From Hyposmocoma kahamanoa (taxonomy: Eukaryota; Arthropoda; Insecta; Lepidoptera; Cosmopterigidae): DNA of 64,000 nucleotides. This document shows positions 53,621-64,000 of the stretch, piece by piece. The notes beneath the pieces were generated by a model that was not told where the DNA came from, ran no database searches, and saw only the letters and a list, made by a program, of their open reading frames with translations. A program made the translations under genes and the position numbers. The stretch is from contig NW_020653409.1 of the NCBI RefSeq assembly GCF_003589595.1, positions 3,813,586-3,877,585 on the forward strand, read 5' to 3'. Numbering within the stretch: position 1 is the first letter of the stretch; every line of letters begins with the position of its first letter.

Positions 53621-53999
53621 TATCGCACCCTTAGTAATATAAGGGCACAATCCAAAAAAAGTAGATTTTTGGGAAATTTGGGAATTGATAGGGACTTAAA
53701 TAATAAATGGGATCAAACTTATATAGCTCCATATTTCTGTTATATTTTTTGTACTATATGGGTCTAACTTGAAAGTGTTTTTTTAACTTGCTTGAAACTT
53801 ATGGAATTTATTTATATTATTTTTTTTTATTGCTCTTTATAATACATTTATCAAAGAACAAATCTGCCAAATTTCATATTTATAACTTAAATAATAAGCA
53901 TATTATTTGAAAAAATAGGTGTAATGTAGGAATCCAGCGCGATTTCCCAAAAATCTACTTTTTTTGGATTGTGCCCTTATATTACTAAGGGTGCGATAT
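53621..53999. mobile_element. MITE with 57-bp perfect inverted ends
   Basis: TATCGCACCCTTAGTAATAT through TTTTTGGGAAAT (53621-53677) is repeated exactly in reverse at 53942-53998. No ORF inside. Confidence 0.88.
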
Positions 54000-54204
54000 A
54001 GGGTTTATGATATGTATGTAGATAAAGATTATTTTCGCGCCGAGAATACTGTGATAAACACCTTAATTTTTCCATATATGTTTTGCAACCTGTAGGTGCA
54101 ACTGAAATAATAATCTGATAACTCTACATTGCGAGCGACATGTAAGCATTGACCCTCCGAACAGACTTGAGTTCCACTACTTGTCTTGTTATACTAATTT
54201 TGTA

Positions 54205-54370
54205 ATCTTTCACGCACAATGTGAATTTTGTGGCCAAACCGTCTGAAATTCAACAGCGTTAAGTTTCAAAATATACACAGTACACAAGGGTTTGACAGTA
54301 ACAAATTTTTGCAGGTTCTTTACCTATATTAATAAAAAATTATAATAAATGGAAATTTGAGTATAAATAG
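54205..54370 (+). repeat. dispersed repeat, related copy of 52780
   Basis: GTGAATTTTGTGGCCAAACC..GTCTGAAATTCAACAG; the 53621 MITE lies between the two copies. Confidence 0.5.
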
Positions 54371-55131
54371 TTGTGAATGTAAAAAGAAGATCTCTTGGTT
54401 ACTTGGCCTCGACATTATAATACTGAAGCAATATTTGAAATTTTTAGTTTTAGTTTATTTTTAGTTTTAGTTTCAATATCTTTTTGGTCACTGCTTCTGT
54501 TTCCCTTAAGTGTCGCTTAAATCGCTTAACCACACAATCGCTTAAACAGTTTACCAACAGTGTGGTGATTGTAGTGGATTCTATTTGTTTGAATGTTTAC
54601 TAATTACTGTAGTTACTAATTTCTGAAGTCTTGTATTGAGAGAAAGTGTTGCCAGCTAACGAAGCAAAACGCCAAATTTAAAATGATATCGAAAACAAAC
54701 GCCATTAAAATCAATACTTTCTTACAAAAGACATCAACGAGTACCACATGCGTGAATCGATATTGCTAATTTTCTTAATGCTATTCTCGTGAAATTTAGT
54801 AATTTCCTAACAATGCCGCGGCGTATAAAGGTTGTTTAATAGCAGTATACAGTGATTTCAGGCTGAATAGTGAATACACTTATGGAAGAACGATCATTAG
54901 TTATCTACCGACGTATGCCGAGGTCGCTGTTCGTTTCGTAGCGCAAAAACCTTGTACCGACTAGGTATAGGCGCAATATTAATTTATATTACTCATCACT
55001 CATATTTTTTATAGAAATATATTACACGTCTATGCTATCAACACCGTGAATTTATAGAAGTTATACCTATCTACCTAAACTTAGTGAAATGGGCGTTATA
55101 AGTTACAAAAAGAAAGTGTTTGTTTTAATTA

Positions 55132-55218
55132 ATTCCTTCGATCCGGCTGGATTCAAACCAGGGTCTTCCAGCAAACCGTCGTAGACGCTATGCCAACTAA
55201 GCCACGGAACGAACTAAT
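55132..55218 (-). mobile_element. tRNA-derived SINE head, family S3
   Basis: Minus strand: CGTGGCTTAGTTGGCATAGC and GGTTTGAATCCAGCCGGATC, tRNA-like boxes A and B. Confidence 0.68.
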
Positions 55219-55409
55219 GGAATTTACGAATTTTTGTATGTGCTTGTTGCAGATGTTCGTTTTTTGATTTTTAACGACTTTTTGATTCTTTAACGATTCC
55301 TCGTTCAAGTTAATCGTTAACGACAGAAACGTACTCTATTGATTCGTTGTTTTAGTTAGTCTGAAACGACGGACTGTGAAGATAAATCGTTCCATTTTTG
55401 GGGGCATTG

Positions 55410-55496
55410 AATAAAGCTCTGAGTGAATCTGAAATTGCTATGCGTTGGCGTTTCGCTTACTACCATACCAAGATTTGTGCGTCCCACTCGTTGTTA
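55410..55496 (+). repeat. family R 3' end fragment
   Basis: AAAGCTCTGAGTG to TTTGTGCGTCCCACTCG corresponds to the core exit and 3' end. Confidence 0.5.
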
Positions 55497-55974
55497 TGAA
55501 AAACAATCTTACACAATCAAATTATGAAAGCTGTACGTTTGTACCTAAGTATATAATTAAAGCCATGGGTCAAGTTCAAACCATTTTTACTGTCAATCAA
55601 AAACGCGTTAAGGGTTATCAGGAGCCATCTGCAGCTTTATATTCGATTGGTATAGAATTGTTTGTGGAGTTTAATAGTAAATGGTTAATAATTTATGTAA
55701 TGATATCTACTATGACGTATGTTATTTCTATTGTCTTTTTTTTGGCTTTTGTTAAGAAGAAAATTAATTGATCATAGTGAGACGCTGGCTTTATGTGGGA
55801 AAACATGTCATTCTTATTGTTAAAAATAATCATAGGTACCTTTTCAGGCACGTAGTTCGTACTTTTTTGTCACATTGGTGTTAACGTTAGGAACTTTTTT
55901 TATTAACCTTCACACTCACATAGCCACTATTGTTACACTATAGAGAAACTTATGTATGTACTACGCTCAATATT

Positions 55975-56190
55975 TTTTTATGATATCACGTGATGGGACA
56001 CACAAGTGGTAAGCAAAGATAAAGTTTTCTATAACTATTGTGGTAAGCGACATGTCTATCCATGACAGCTGCAGTGCCACTTATAGCTTTATATCGAAAA
56101 CCTAAAGGCATTACATCTGTTATGGATAAGCGTGTCACTTAAAATCAGGCTCACGTCTTGCTCTATCCGTTAATTGATATTATAAATATA
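55975..56190. repeat. family R foldback copy (two 3' halves)
   Basis: The left half is a reverse-oriented 3' end, then the core, then GTTATGGATAAGCGTGTCAC and TTGATATTATAAAT, a forward-oriented 3' end. Confidence 0.6.
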
Positions 56191-56200
56191 TTTATAGCTA

Positions 56201-56420
56201 AACTGCCGCCGTGGCCGAACGGTTACCATGCCGGACTACCACGCACAGGCCCCAGGTTCGATTCCCGGGCCGGGAGAAATATTTGTATGGCCTACATTTG
56301 TTGGTCTCGTGAGTTTGGGTGTAATTTATGGTTGTCTATGTGCGTGTCCATGGCACCCGCGACTCAGGGTTTTCCTAGTGTGAGACTATGTTGAGTGTGT
56401 GCGTTATTATTATTATATAT
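56201..56420 (+). mobile_element. tRNA-derived SINE, family S1, full length
   Basis: GTGGCCGAACGGTTACCATG, GGTTCGATTCCCGGGCC and the conserved body; ends in an ATT-rich tail. Confidence 0.83.
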
Positions 56421-56829
56421 ATTTTGAGTAGCTATATTAGAATCTCGTCTGGTTCAAAAGATGAATTTTTGTTTGGAGACGCAGTATTCCCCGGCATTAG
56501 CACAGTCGGTCAGGGTCAGGGATTCAGGTTCAAGAACCCGCGGACAATAGTTACCGTATCGAGCAGCAGTGCCCTTCTTGTAATAAATCGAAGTTCTGGT
56601 AGCCTAATGGTTTGACACACCTAGGAATTTATGTGCGAAATTTATCTGATATTTACCATGAGCTTTTCGGTGAAGAAAAACAACGTCATGATACTTGCTC
56701 GTCGAAGAAGGTTCACAACCCACGGAAAACGTGTGAAGCCCCTAAACCACTTAGGGCCTGCGTAGCTATGGCCTAAAACCCTCGCCTGGCTTGATGATTA
56801 TGATGTCATAACCAACGCATTCGCATATT

Positions 56830-56880
56830 ACAGGCACATGGGACTTGTTAACTGATGTCTCATGGTGACGGGTGCTGTGT
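56830..56880 (+). repeat. family R fragment
   Basis: ACAGGCACATGGGACTTGTT and GATGTCTCATGGTGACGGG. Confidence 0.55.
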
Positions 56881-57369
56881 AGTGTTGAGTACTCATACAC
56901 GAAACAACTCGTTTGTACCGTTCGCTTGGTTGGTTTGTCATAACACCTCATGTCATAAAAATGTCCCATCTCATGTCACACTGCTTCGAATTCAACAAAT
57001 GCAATAATGATTGGTTCTGCACTGCCCGCTTTTTATCTGATTTTACATCATATGATCATACTACTATAGTACTATAAAATTAGCATTTATTTATACTATA
57101 TCATCATAACACTTAAGTGTTGCAATTGATTGATACCATCAAGTTATGAAAATGTGCTTAATATTCTGTCTGTTACCTCATTTGAAGTAGGCTAAGTACC
57201 GATTAGAGTGGGTTGTAGATTTCGTATCGCTAATCCCAGAAATCTTAATAACTCAATTGTGCCGACCGCTAACTAAAATGCTGCTAAGTGACAAAATATT
57301 TTTTTGAGATATCATAAAAAACCATAACCCAGCTTTAGAATATTGAAATTGTTTAATGATATTTCCGCT

Positions 57370-57540
57370 ATGCATCGTTAGAGTAAGTTCTGATAAGTCG
57401 AATACGTTAACTAATTTTAACTGTTATTAAAAGAGAATTTTGTGCTCTATCTTTTGCTATTTAAAACGGATATTTGACCATTTGTCATTTAGACGCATTT
57501 TAGTCAGTGGACGGCAGAATTTCGCTAGAAATGTCGATTA
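57370..57540 (+). repeat. direct repeat, left copy
   Basis: Shares the GATATTTGACCATTTGTCA..TTTAGTCAGTGGACGGCAG block and flanks with 59085-59240. Confidence 0.65.
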
Positions 57541-57639
57541 CGTTAGTTATGATATGGATGGCAGAATTGCGATCTACCGTCCGCAAACTAAAATACTGTA
57601 TATAATTTAATGAATTATAGTTTAATTAGGATAATATAC

Positions 57640-59060
57640 AGGTAAGGTAAAAAAGACAATAAAAGTTTAACTACTAGAAAATAAAACTAGGATTTTTAAA
57701 TTAAAAAAAAAAAAATCGGGTCCCCGCGGCAAGGTGCCCAAGATGCTGGCAGCGTTCCTCCTTTGTATTGCTATGCTAATGCGTTGGGCAAGGTAGCTGC
57801 AGGCCCTTGGGTTTCCCAGACAGTTAATTAATTTTTTCGATAAAATTTTGTACAGATGAAGGGCACTGGGACACCACACGCCAAGGGTTTCGACTCCAAA
57901 GGCTGTAAATAGGTAGTCGAAGCCGAGATCCTGGTACTTTATATTCTTTCCGCCAGCTCAGCTGTGGAGCCAGCCCTCTTGCTGGTGTGCTGTAGATGGG
58001 ATGGGGCAAGTGTGTCGGCACATGTGGCGTTCCACACCAGTGCCCGGCCCATACTCCAAGGGATGAGAGTCATTCCGTCCGGGCGTTTACCAACTGTTCG
58101 CGAAATGCCGCTTGGCTCGAGAATAGCGGGCACGTTAACAGTGGCTCAGGCCCGGCGGATGATGTCGTTGAGGGCTGCATGCCGGGAGATACGGCCGGCG
58201 CTCAGTTGGCAGGAAAGACCGTGGTGACCTAGAGCACTTACGTCTTTTTTGTCGAAGGACACCGATGAGCAAACTGGGACACCAAGGCGGAGGCCTGCAG
58301 CTATGCGAATGGTCTCGGCGCTCTGGAAGGTACCGTTACTCGCAGAGGGGAAAGCGTGTAGTCAGTGGCCAGATTCCCACTTGGACGCCGCTTCCAGATG
58401 CGGTCGGTCTATTGGGGTGCAATGATTCATTATGTCATTTAAAGTCTTTTTGCACAGAATATTATCCCAGTTCCTTTGAATTTTGGGGTCGGACGGAGAA
58501 TTTTCGTTGGGGCAAGCTTGGTTCCAGGCGTTTCTGGACTCAATTAAGCACGTCACCTCGCAGTTTGTTGGCGGAAGCCTTAGGATACTGCTTACGAGGT
58601 TAACCGTGCTGTAGATTGAAGGCAAAAAGACCGGAAGGGCTACGGCTGATATACTCCTGATGCCTAAACCACCATGTCTGATAGGGAGGATAGCTTGGGT
58701 CCAGGCATTGTGGGTGAGATGGACGTTGAGAATGCATTGAAGAAGCGCTTTTCGGTCAGAATCTATAGACATCAGCTGATTACGGAATTTCCAAGCCAGA
58801 CAGCAGCGAAGTACGTATATAAATTGAGGAACGAAAAGGCAATATTTTAAATACAGATGGCGCAGTGGGTGTCTAGGATGTCTCAGGAGCCTATCTGTAC
58901 ATGAGTTGCACTTTGAGATTGAATTTTGGAAAAAGCCTGGAATTGAGTCATCAAATATAGGTGTACCTAGGAAGCTAAGTTTGGATTCGTCGGTGAGAGG
59001 AATGTTGGGGGCAAGAGTATTAAAATTTGGTATGATTGTATCCCTGTTGGGATAAGATAT
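57640..59060 (-). pseudogene. retroelement polyprotein C-terminal remnant
   Basis: The minus-strand frame, open from about 59060 to 58362, reads NTLAPNIPLTDESKLSFLGT, LLRHPRHPLRHLYLKYC and PIRHGGLGIRSIS. After shifts it continues [20 protein letters not shown] and LAQRISIAIQRRNAASILGT. This is the conserved C-terminal region of a widespread reverse-transcriptase-bearing element. A poly-A/T stretch at 57700-57716 marks the 3' side. Confidence 0.72.
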
Positions 59061-59084
59061 GATATTTTAGCTTTGCGTCACTAG

Positions 59085-59240
59085 GGTAAATTCCGATATG
59101 TCGGACACATTCACTTTAACTGTTTTTAAATAGAGAATTTGGAGAATTTGGAGATTTATCTTTAAGTTATCTGAAACGAATATTTGACAACTTGTCACTT
59201 AGTCACGTTTTAGTTAGTGGACGGCAGCGATGTTGTCGTT
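59085..59240 (+). repeat. direct repeat, right copy
   Basis: Contains AATATTTGACAACTTGTCAC..TTAGTTAGTGGACGGCAG; second copy of the repeat at 57370, on the other side of the retroelement remnant. Confidence 0.65.
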
Positions 59241-59353
59241 AAGCAGCTCGTGTGACTACACTACAGCCTTAGACTTATATCCAATTGTGGTTCGATACGT
59301 TCGATATTAATATCGACATTAATGTCATGGCATGTGCGTACCGTATCGCGCAG

Positions 59354-59487
59354 GAACTCACCACTGCTCCGTGCCCTCGAAATGCTCAATCAACTCTTGG
59401 CATCAGCACCGGAGTGTGATCTGTTTGCATGGCGATGGGTGGCTGTGTGTTGTGAATGCCTGAGATTTTGTGAAGCGATGGATGATA
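59354..59487 (+). CDS. unidentified exon-like open block
   Basis: A GC-richer island of 134 nt is bounded by GCGCAG and GATA|GTGAGT, a good donor. Only one frame is open: SPLLRALEMLNQLLASAPEC then DLFAWRWVAVCCECLRFCEA. Composition looks protein-like (leucine-rich helix, Trp and Cys) and unlike the surrounding repeats. I do not recognise the family. It could be an internal exon of a gene extending outside the window, a later kinesin-locus exon, or chance. The same frame continues upstream to an ATG at 59322 and downstream to a stop near 59510, so a single-exon reading of 62 codons is also possible. Confidence 0.3.
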
Positions 59488-60608
59488 GTGAGTCAAGTAT
59501 AGTGCTATAGTTTAATTTATTATTTCAGTCTGGTTTTTTTTTTTCATTTTTATTGTTATTTTTTAATTAGTTTGGTTTCACGGCGCATTGTTATGGAAGT
59601 ATAATGCCGTGTAAACATATTTACAATAAATAAATAAATTTACGTATACTCGTATATAATCGCTGCACTGTCATTGCTGTCTTATTCGTGTCCAGTAACC
59701 GATTTATATCATATAATGTCATATATATATATACGTGTTCAGCTGTTTGACCTTTAAATGTTCTAGTTCTAGGTTAATATATACCTACGCTATGACATGT
59801 CGTAAATTGTATTATAAATTAAAAGGCCAATTAATCTGCTAACAAGCGAAATGTAGCACCAAAGTGGTAATTATGAAAATACCTACAGTTTATGTAAATG
59901 TGAACCTTAGTCCTTGACCCAAAGGAAATGCCGTGTGTTTTTTTGTATGCGCCAAGTCTGCTTGAAAATTTCGCTTCCTTGATGTGAAAGATAAAGTCTA
60001 TTTTTGTTCTCGAGAATTTGTTAATCGGTTAGATTCGTTGATAACATGATAGTTTTACCTTTAAGAGCACGTTTATTAAAATTGGAGTCCTTATTTCGGA
60101 TGTAGGATTTAATTTTTTTTATTTTACTTCTCAAATCATTCTTTTTTTAGACGAATACATCATTGTAAGTAATAATTATTATATACAACATATGTATTGT
60201 AATATGTTATATATTGTATGTATATTTACGTTATGTGTAAATTATGTATCATAATTATTATTCATAAAATTCGAACCTATCTGTTTATTTATCAAGTTAT
60301 GCAGTCCCGTTATTTGATTGATGTTTTTAACACAAATGAATTTTATTTGGTCAATTTCATTTAAAAATTTAAAATTATTTAAAAATTTACCAGAGAAAAT
60401 CCGTCGGTGTTAAAAGAAAATATTTAAAAAATCTGTTGTAAAAAATGTGCTTGATCCCTACATACTTTTGATGAGTGTATTTTGAATTCAACTCTCCGGT
60501 TTAAAAGATGGTCTAATGGCATTCCGCCATTTGTACTATTTTGTGTCCAATAAAATTTTAATAAATAAAATAAATTAATGATTCACAGTAAAAGAACGCT
60601 ATCAACAG

Positions 60609-60852
60609 CTTTTTTATGATGCCTAGGGGTAAGCGACACGCCTGTGCGTAGCAGTTGCTCAGAGCTTTAAATCGCAAACATCTGAAGGGCACTGCTACTC
60701 CGCCCGTCACCCTGAAACATAAGTTGACCAAGTTCTATGTGCGTGTAATTTCACCAACACCCTTTACCTTCAAAACCGGAACGTAATAATGGCTCACTTT
60801 ATTGCTTGGCGGCAGAAATAGGTAAGATGGCAGTACTTCGACAAGGAGCTCA
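60609..60852 (-). repeat. family R copy
   Basis: Reverse orientation: GGGTAAGCGACACGCCTGTG to GACAAGGAGCTCAAATAG. Confidence 0.75.
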
Positions 60853-61037
60853 AATAGCGTCAAATAAATGCTACCAATTGGGAATGTTTTTAAATTCCTG
60901 GAATGAATATGTGAATGGCAAGTTTTAATCGAAGATTTTAAAATAGATTTAGTATACATTTTTATGTCAAAAATAAAATATAAAATGGTCCCTGTGAAAT
61001 ATCACATCGTGGACCGTCGTTTCTCGGATTCGAAACT

Positions 61038-61235
61038 GGGGTTCTACTCTCGATCTCCGTCCGACATCCGTCCGAAACAATTACTGTGAAACAAGTAATA
61101 TTTGACAAAATTAAAAGACAAGTATCCAGTACGAAGCTTCATTCGCATCACGCGTCTTTTCATTTGGTCAAGTATTGCTTATTTGGCAGTAATTGTTTCG
61201 GACGGATGTCGGACGGAGATCGAGAGTAGACCCCC
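61038..61235. mobile_element. MITE family A, best-preserved copy
   Basis: TCTACTCTCGATCTCCGTCC..GACATCCGTCCGAAACAATTAC is repeated inverted at 61190-61232. About 198 bp; arms are about 45 bp. Confidence 0.82.
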
Positions 61236-61394
61236 AGAAACGAACGTAGTGCGCAAACGCGTTAAAAAATTGCCATTGTAACAAATTATCACAAAGCTCC
61301 TACTTCTGGTTTGACAGTATTGGTTTCTGTATAATTGAGCAGAAAGTATGTAAAGAAAATATATATACCCCTGGAACTATTGCTTTTGTGGCTT

Positions 61395-61720
61395 TCACAG
61401 TGGTATTTACATATCATCACGCTTATCTCCCACTGGGGTAGGCAGAGACTATGCACCTCCATTAGCTACGCTCCTGACAACCTCGGTCGCCTCCTCCACT
61501 TCCATCAATCTCTTCATACATGTCCGTTCATTGTTGGTACTTTTAATCCGGCCTTTGTTAAGGAAATCCTCAATCTGATTGAGATATGCTCACCGAGGTC
61601 TACCTCTCCCCATGCTTCACGTCAATTTACCAACATTCATTCTTTCTACATGACCATACCATCGAAGCATCCCTCTGTCTTTCCTTGTCACTACATCATC
61701 TTTCATACCACAACGTATGG
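61395..61720 (-). pseudogene. RTE-like LINE C-terminal remnant
   Basis: The minus strand reads YGHVERMNVGKLT, GRGRPR and RTCMKRLMEVEEATEVVR, resembling the last part of RTE-type polymerases, with frame breaks. Confidence 0.55.
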
Positions 61721-62910
61721 TATTTATATAGCTGCCTATTTACATAGTGGTATTTGCATTATCTGACAAATCTATACATTTCTAGGCTCTTTGTCATCAA
61801 TTTGTAAAATTTTGGTTGTAATGTACTATTAATTTGAAATATAATGTACTTTTTGTCTTTAAATAAAAAGAAACCCGAAAATTTGTTCATTTCCATAAAA
61901 GTACATAAATATCAACTTTTCGTTGTCCTGACAACAAAAGCAAACTATTTGTAGGGAATTCAGTTTTTTCATGTTTTTATATTAGAACCAATTAAAAAAT
62001 GATATTGATAATCCAAACACAAAAATCGTTTTACGCGGTGTTATATTCAACTCTATGACAGTTATGTTTTTGGGTGAAGTGGGTGGTAGTCCCCACTTCT
62101 GCGTACTACCATTTTGTTCCAACCACAATATCGTTTACCACATCATTTGTAATGACTAAGGAGTAATTTATAAAGCAAAAATTCATTGAATTATCACTAC
62201 AGCAGCGTAATAGAGGCGTAGTGCGTGACCCGTCAAGTGTTAATAGCATGTTGTTTAGTTTACTTATACATATAATATGTAGCCGCTTAAATGATTCATT
62301 GCTAATATAAATTTGTTCGTAGAATAACTCGGAGAGATTCATTGGATAATCAGTGACTGGCTCAAATTCAAAGGCAATTAGATTTTTAATTAAAGACTTA
62401 TACATTATGTTATGTTACTGAAAAATAATGTTGCCATATTGAATGTATAGTGATGCGTTTGATTCAGTTCTCAATGAATTAGAATCAGTCAAAACGAAAC
62501 TTAAAAGCTGATTTCTTTGGATCCCTTGATCGAGGCTAGCATCAACACACATGATCATTAAAAAAAATAGAGACGAGGGCGTCAAGTGTCATACAGACAT
62601 TTACGCGCTCACTATTGAGAGGGCAAGTACGCCTTTGCCTAAGGAGGCGCGTTATATCAAAGTAGTGGAATATTTCCAAAAAAATAAATAGTAGAAGATC
62701 ATGGTAGTAAAAACATCATGGTATACAGTAAATATATTGCAATGAATATAACGACATCTCTGTCAGTTTCTTAGTAACTGTAAAAGTACCTACCAGTTTA
62801 GAGAAGAAACTTTCATAAGTTCTCACAGATGGCGCTACGGTAAAAAGCCGATTAAATCCAATACAAAGATCCGCAGTAAGCACGTACAGAAATCGGTAAG
62901 ATTTGCTGGC

Positions 62911-62968
62911 TGGATCCGTAGCTCAGTTGGCAGAGCGGTAGCCACGTTGCAGCAACAGTCACAAGTTG
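62911..62968 (+). mobile_element. tRNA-like fragment (5' half)
   Basis: GATCCGTAGCTCAGTTGGCA then GAGCGGTAGCC resembles a tRNA D arm, but no T arm or acceptor pairing follows. Probably a truncated SINE head. Confidence 0.4.
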
Positions 62969-63572
62969 GTTTAATTTGTGTTTGTTCGATCTTTGTATAA
63001 ATAATAATGTTAAAAATTGTCACTTTTAGTCTGCTAAACAATATTTCATTTACATTCAGTCTGGACATTCAGTTTGAAATTAATGGCTACAAATGATTAA
63101 AAAGATATAATTCAGCTTTATGATCTACGGTGCGAGTTAGTGAGGTTGAGCCTTTGAGACGGCACTATTTTTGTTTCATGAAAAACTGCCAACACATCTC
63201 TAAATAATAATTCGGCTTCATGTTTCGACATGGCGGAGTTCCAGCCGCTACGTGACGTAATATGGCTTTCGGGAATAGTGGCATATCTCAAAAGCATGTA
63301 ATTCACCAGTAAGACGGTTTAAATAAACTTGAGACAAATCTGCTGCACAAAATTAACATATCGTAAACCATATCAACGTTCTCATGTGATTATGTAAAGC
63401 TCGGTGTCCGTCCCGATCACAGTCAAATTAAGCATTTTCTGAATAAATCTCAGTAGTAAGTAAAAAAGGAACAATTTTGGATTGAGCCCCTATTTTTTAC
63501 AAACAGCGATATGCAGTTACTCTACACTTAAAAGTGTAATTAAAATATCAATGTGACATGAAAGGGACATGT

Positions 63573-63705
63573 CCTTTTTTTAACATCAAGTGGCAGGACG
63601 AACAAGTCGTGCACCTGATGGTAAGCTATATACACGCCTGTCCATAGCAGTGCTAGTGCCCCTCAGATCTTTGCAATTTAAAGCTCTGAGGGCACTGTAT
63701 GTATT
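63573..63705 (-). repeat. family R copy with inverted core
   Basis: The 3' part is reverse oriented, but the core CTCAGATCTTTGCAATTT is in forward orientation. Confidence 0.65.
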
Positions 63706-64000
63706 ACAAATGAAAAATAACCTAAATACTCACTATTTTATTGTATTAATTCATAGGATCTATGATAAGGATGAAATCTCTCCAATAAACATTGGGTCGT
63801 ACAATTCAAGATTACAATGAAATCTAATTTTAATATAATATTAATATCGACTCTAACGTAAAGTACCTACACGTAGTTTATAATCGCTTACAAATTACAG
63901 CCTTAACCCCCTTGACCCCGTGAAAATGAAAATGTGCATATTATTATCTGAAATAATTCAGATTCAGACAATATTATTCCTATGATCACGTAAACGCCCA

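Larger units (their letters stand above)
49930..64000. other. repeat-dominated tail of the window
   Basis: Apart from the mobile elements listed and the exon-like block at 59354, the stretches 50400-51280, 51560-52780, 54380-55130, 56420-57370, 59520-60600, 61770-62900 and 62970-63570 are AT-rich DNA with no supported gene. Confidence 0.5.

Noticed and set aside
55445..55771. 108-codon plus-strand frame with a hydrophobic C-terminus
   Set aside because: It starts inside a family R fragment and matches nothing I know; no splice or promoter support.
62106..62405. 99-codon minus-strand frame
   Set aside because: Composition is weakly protein-like but there is no recognisable motif, and the region is AT-rich.

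Overview
The window is animal nuclear DNA, most likely from a moth or butterfly. It is AT-rich, its genes are split by spliceosomal introns with GT/AG junctions, and it is dense in degraded non-LTR retrotransposons, tRNA-derived SINEs and small inverted-repeat elements of the kinds common in Lepidoptera. No rRNA gene, functional tRNA gene, CRISPR array or prokaryotic feature was seen. All exon calls come from reading translations and splice junctions by eye.

Three host genes can be reconstructed. (1) 5385-28252, minus strand: the 3' half of a shuttle craft / NFX1 gene (stc). Twelve exons join in phase into 602 codons plus a stop, covering a series of NF-X1 zinc fingers, an R3H domain and the C-terminal tail. 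The expected N-terminus and RING finger were not found. (2) 32180-38327, minus strand: a complete six-exon mitochondrial dicarboxylate carrier gene (Dic, SLC25A10 family) of 297 codons, including a 23-nt first coding exon. (3) 41149-47416, plus strand: the first four exons (147 codons) of a kinesin-8 motor most like KIF19, ending after the P-loop. The rest of the motor was not found before the window ends. Dic and the kinesin are head to head, 2.8 kb between start codons. A zinc-finger nucleic-acid-binding protein, a mitochondrial carrier and a kinesin share no obvious pathway.

Most of the remainder is mobile DNA. The largest stc intron (5945-14301) holds a near full-length non-LTR retrotransposon with ORF1 and ORF2, antisense to stc. 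An apparently intact Tc1-like transposon with 28-bp perfect ends lies at 28454-30000. A roughly 345-bp repeat with a central hairpin occurs at least 17 times, and two tRNA-derived SINE families and more than a dozen MITE-like families are present, many inserted inside one another. The 47.4-64 kb segment is almost entirely repeat remnants, apart from one unexplained exon-like block at 59354-59487.

I see no defence system, biosynthetic cluster or other evidently new biological system. The most noteworthy points are the missing 5' half of stc beyond a complete neighbouring gene, the nested-transposon layers, a repeat family whose central hairpin has apparently driven inversions, and a short deletion just after the kinesin P-loop.
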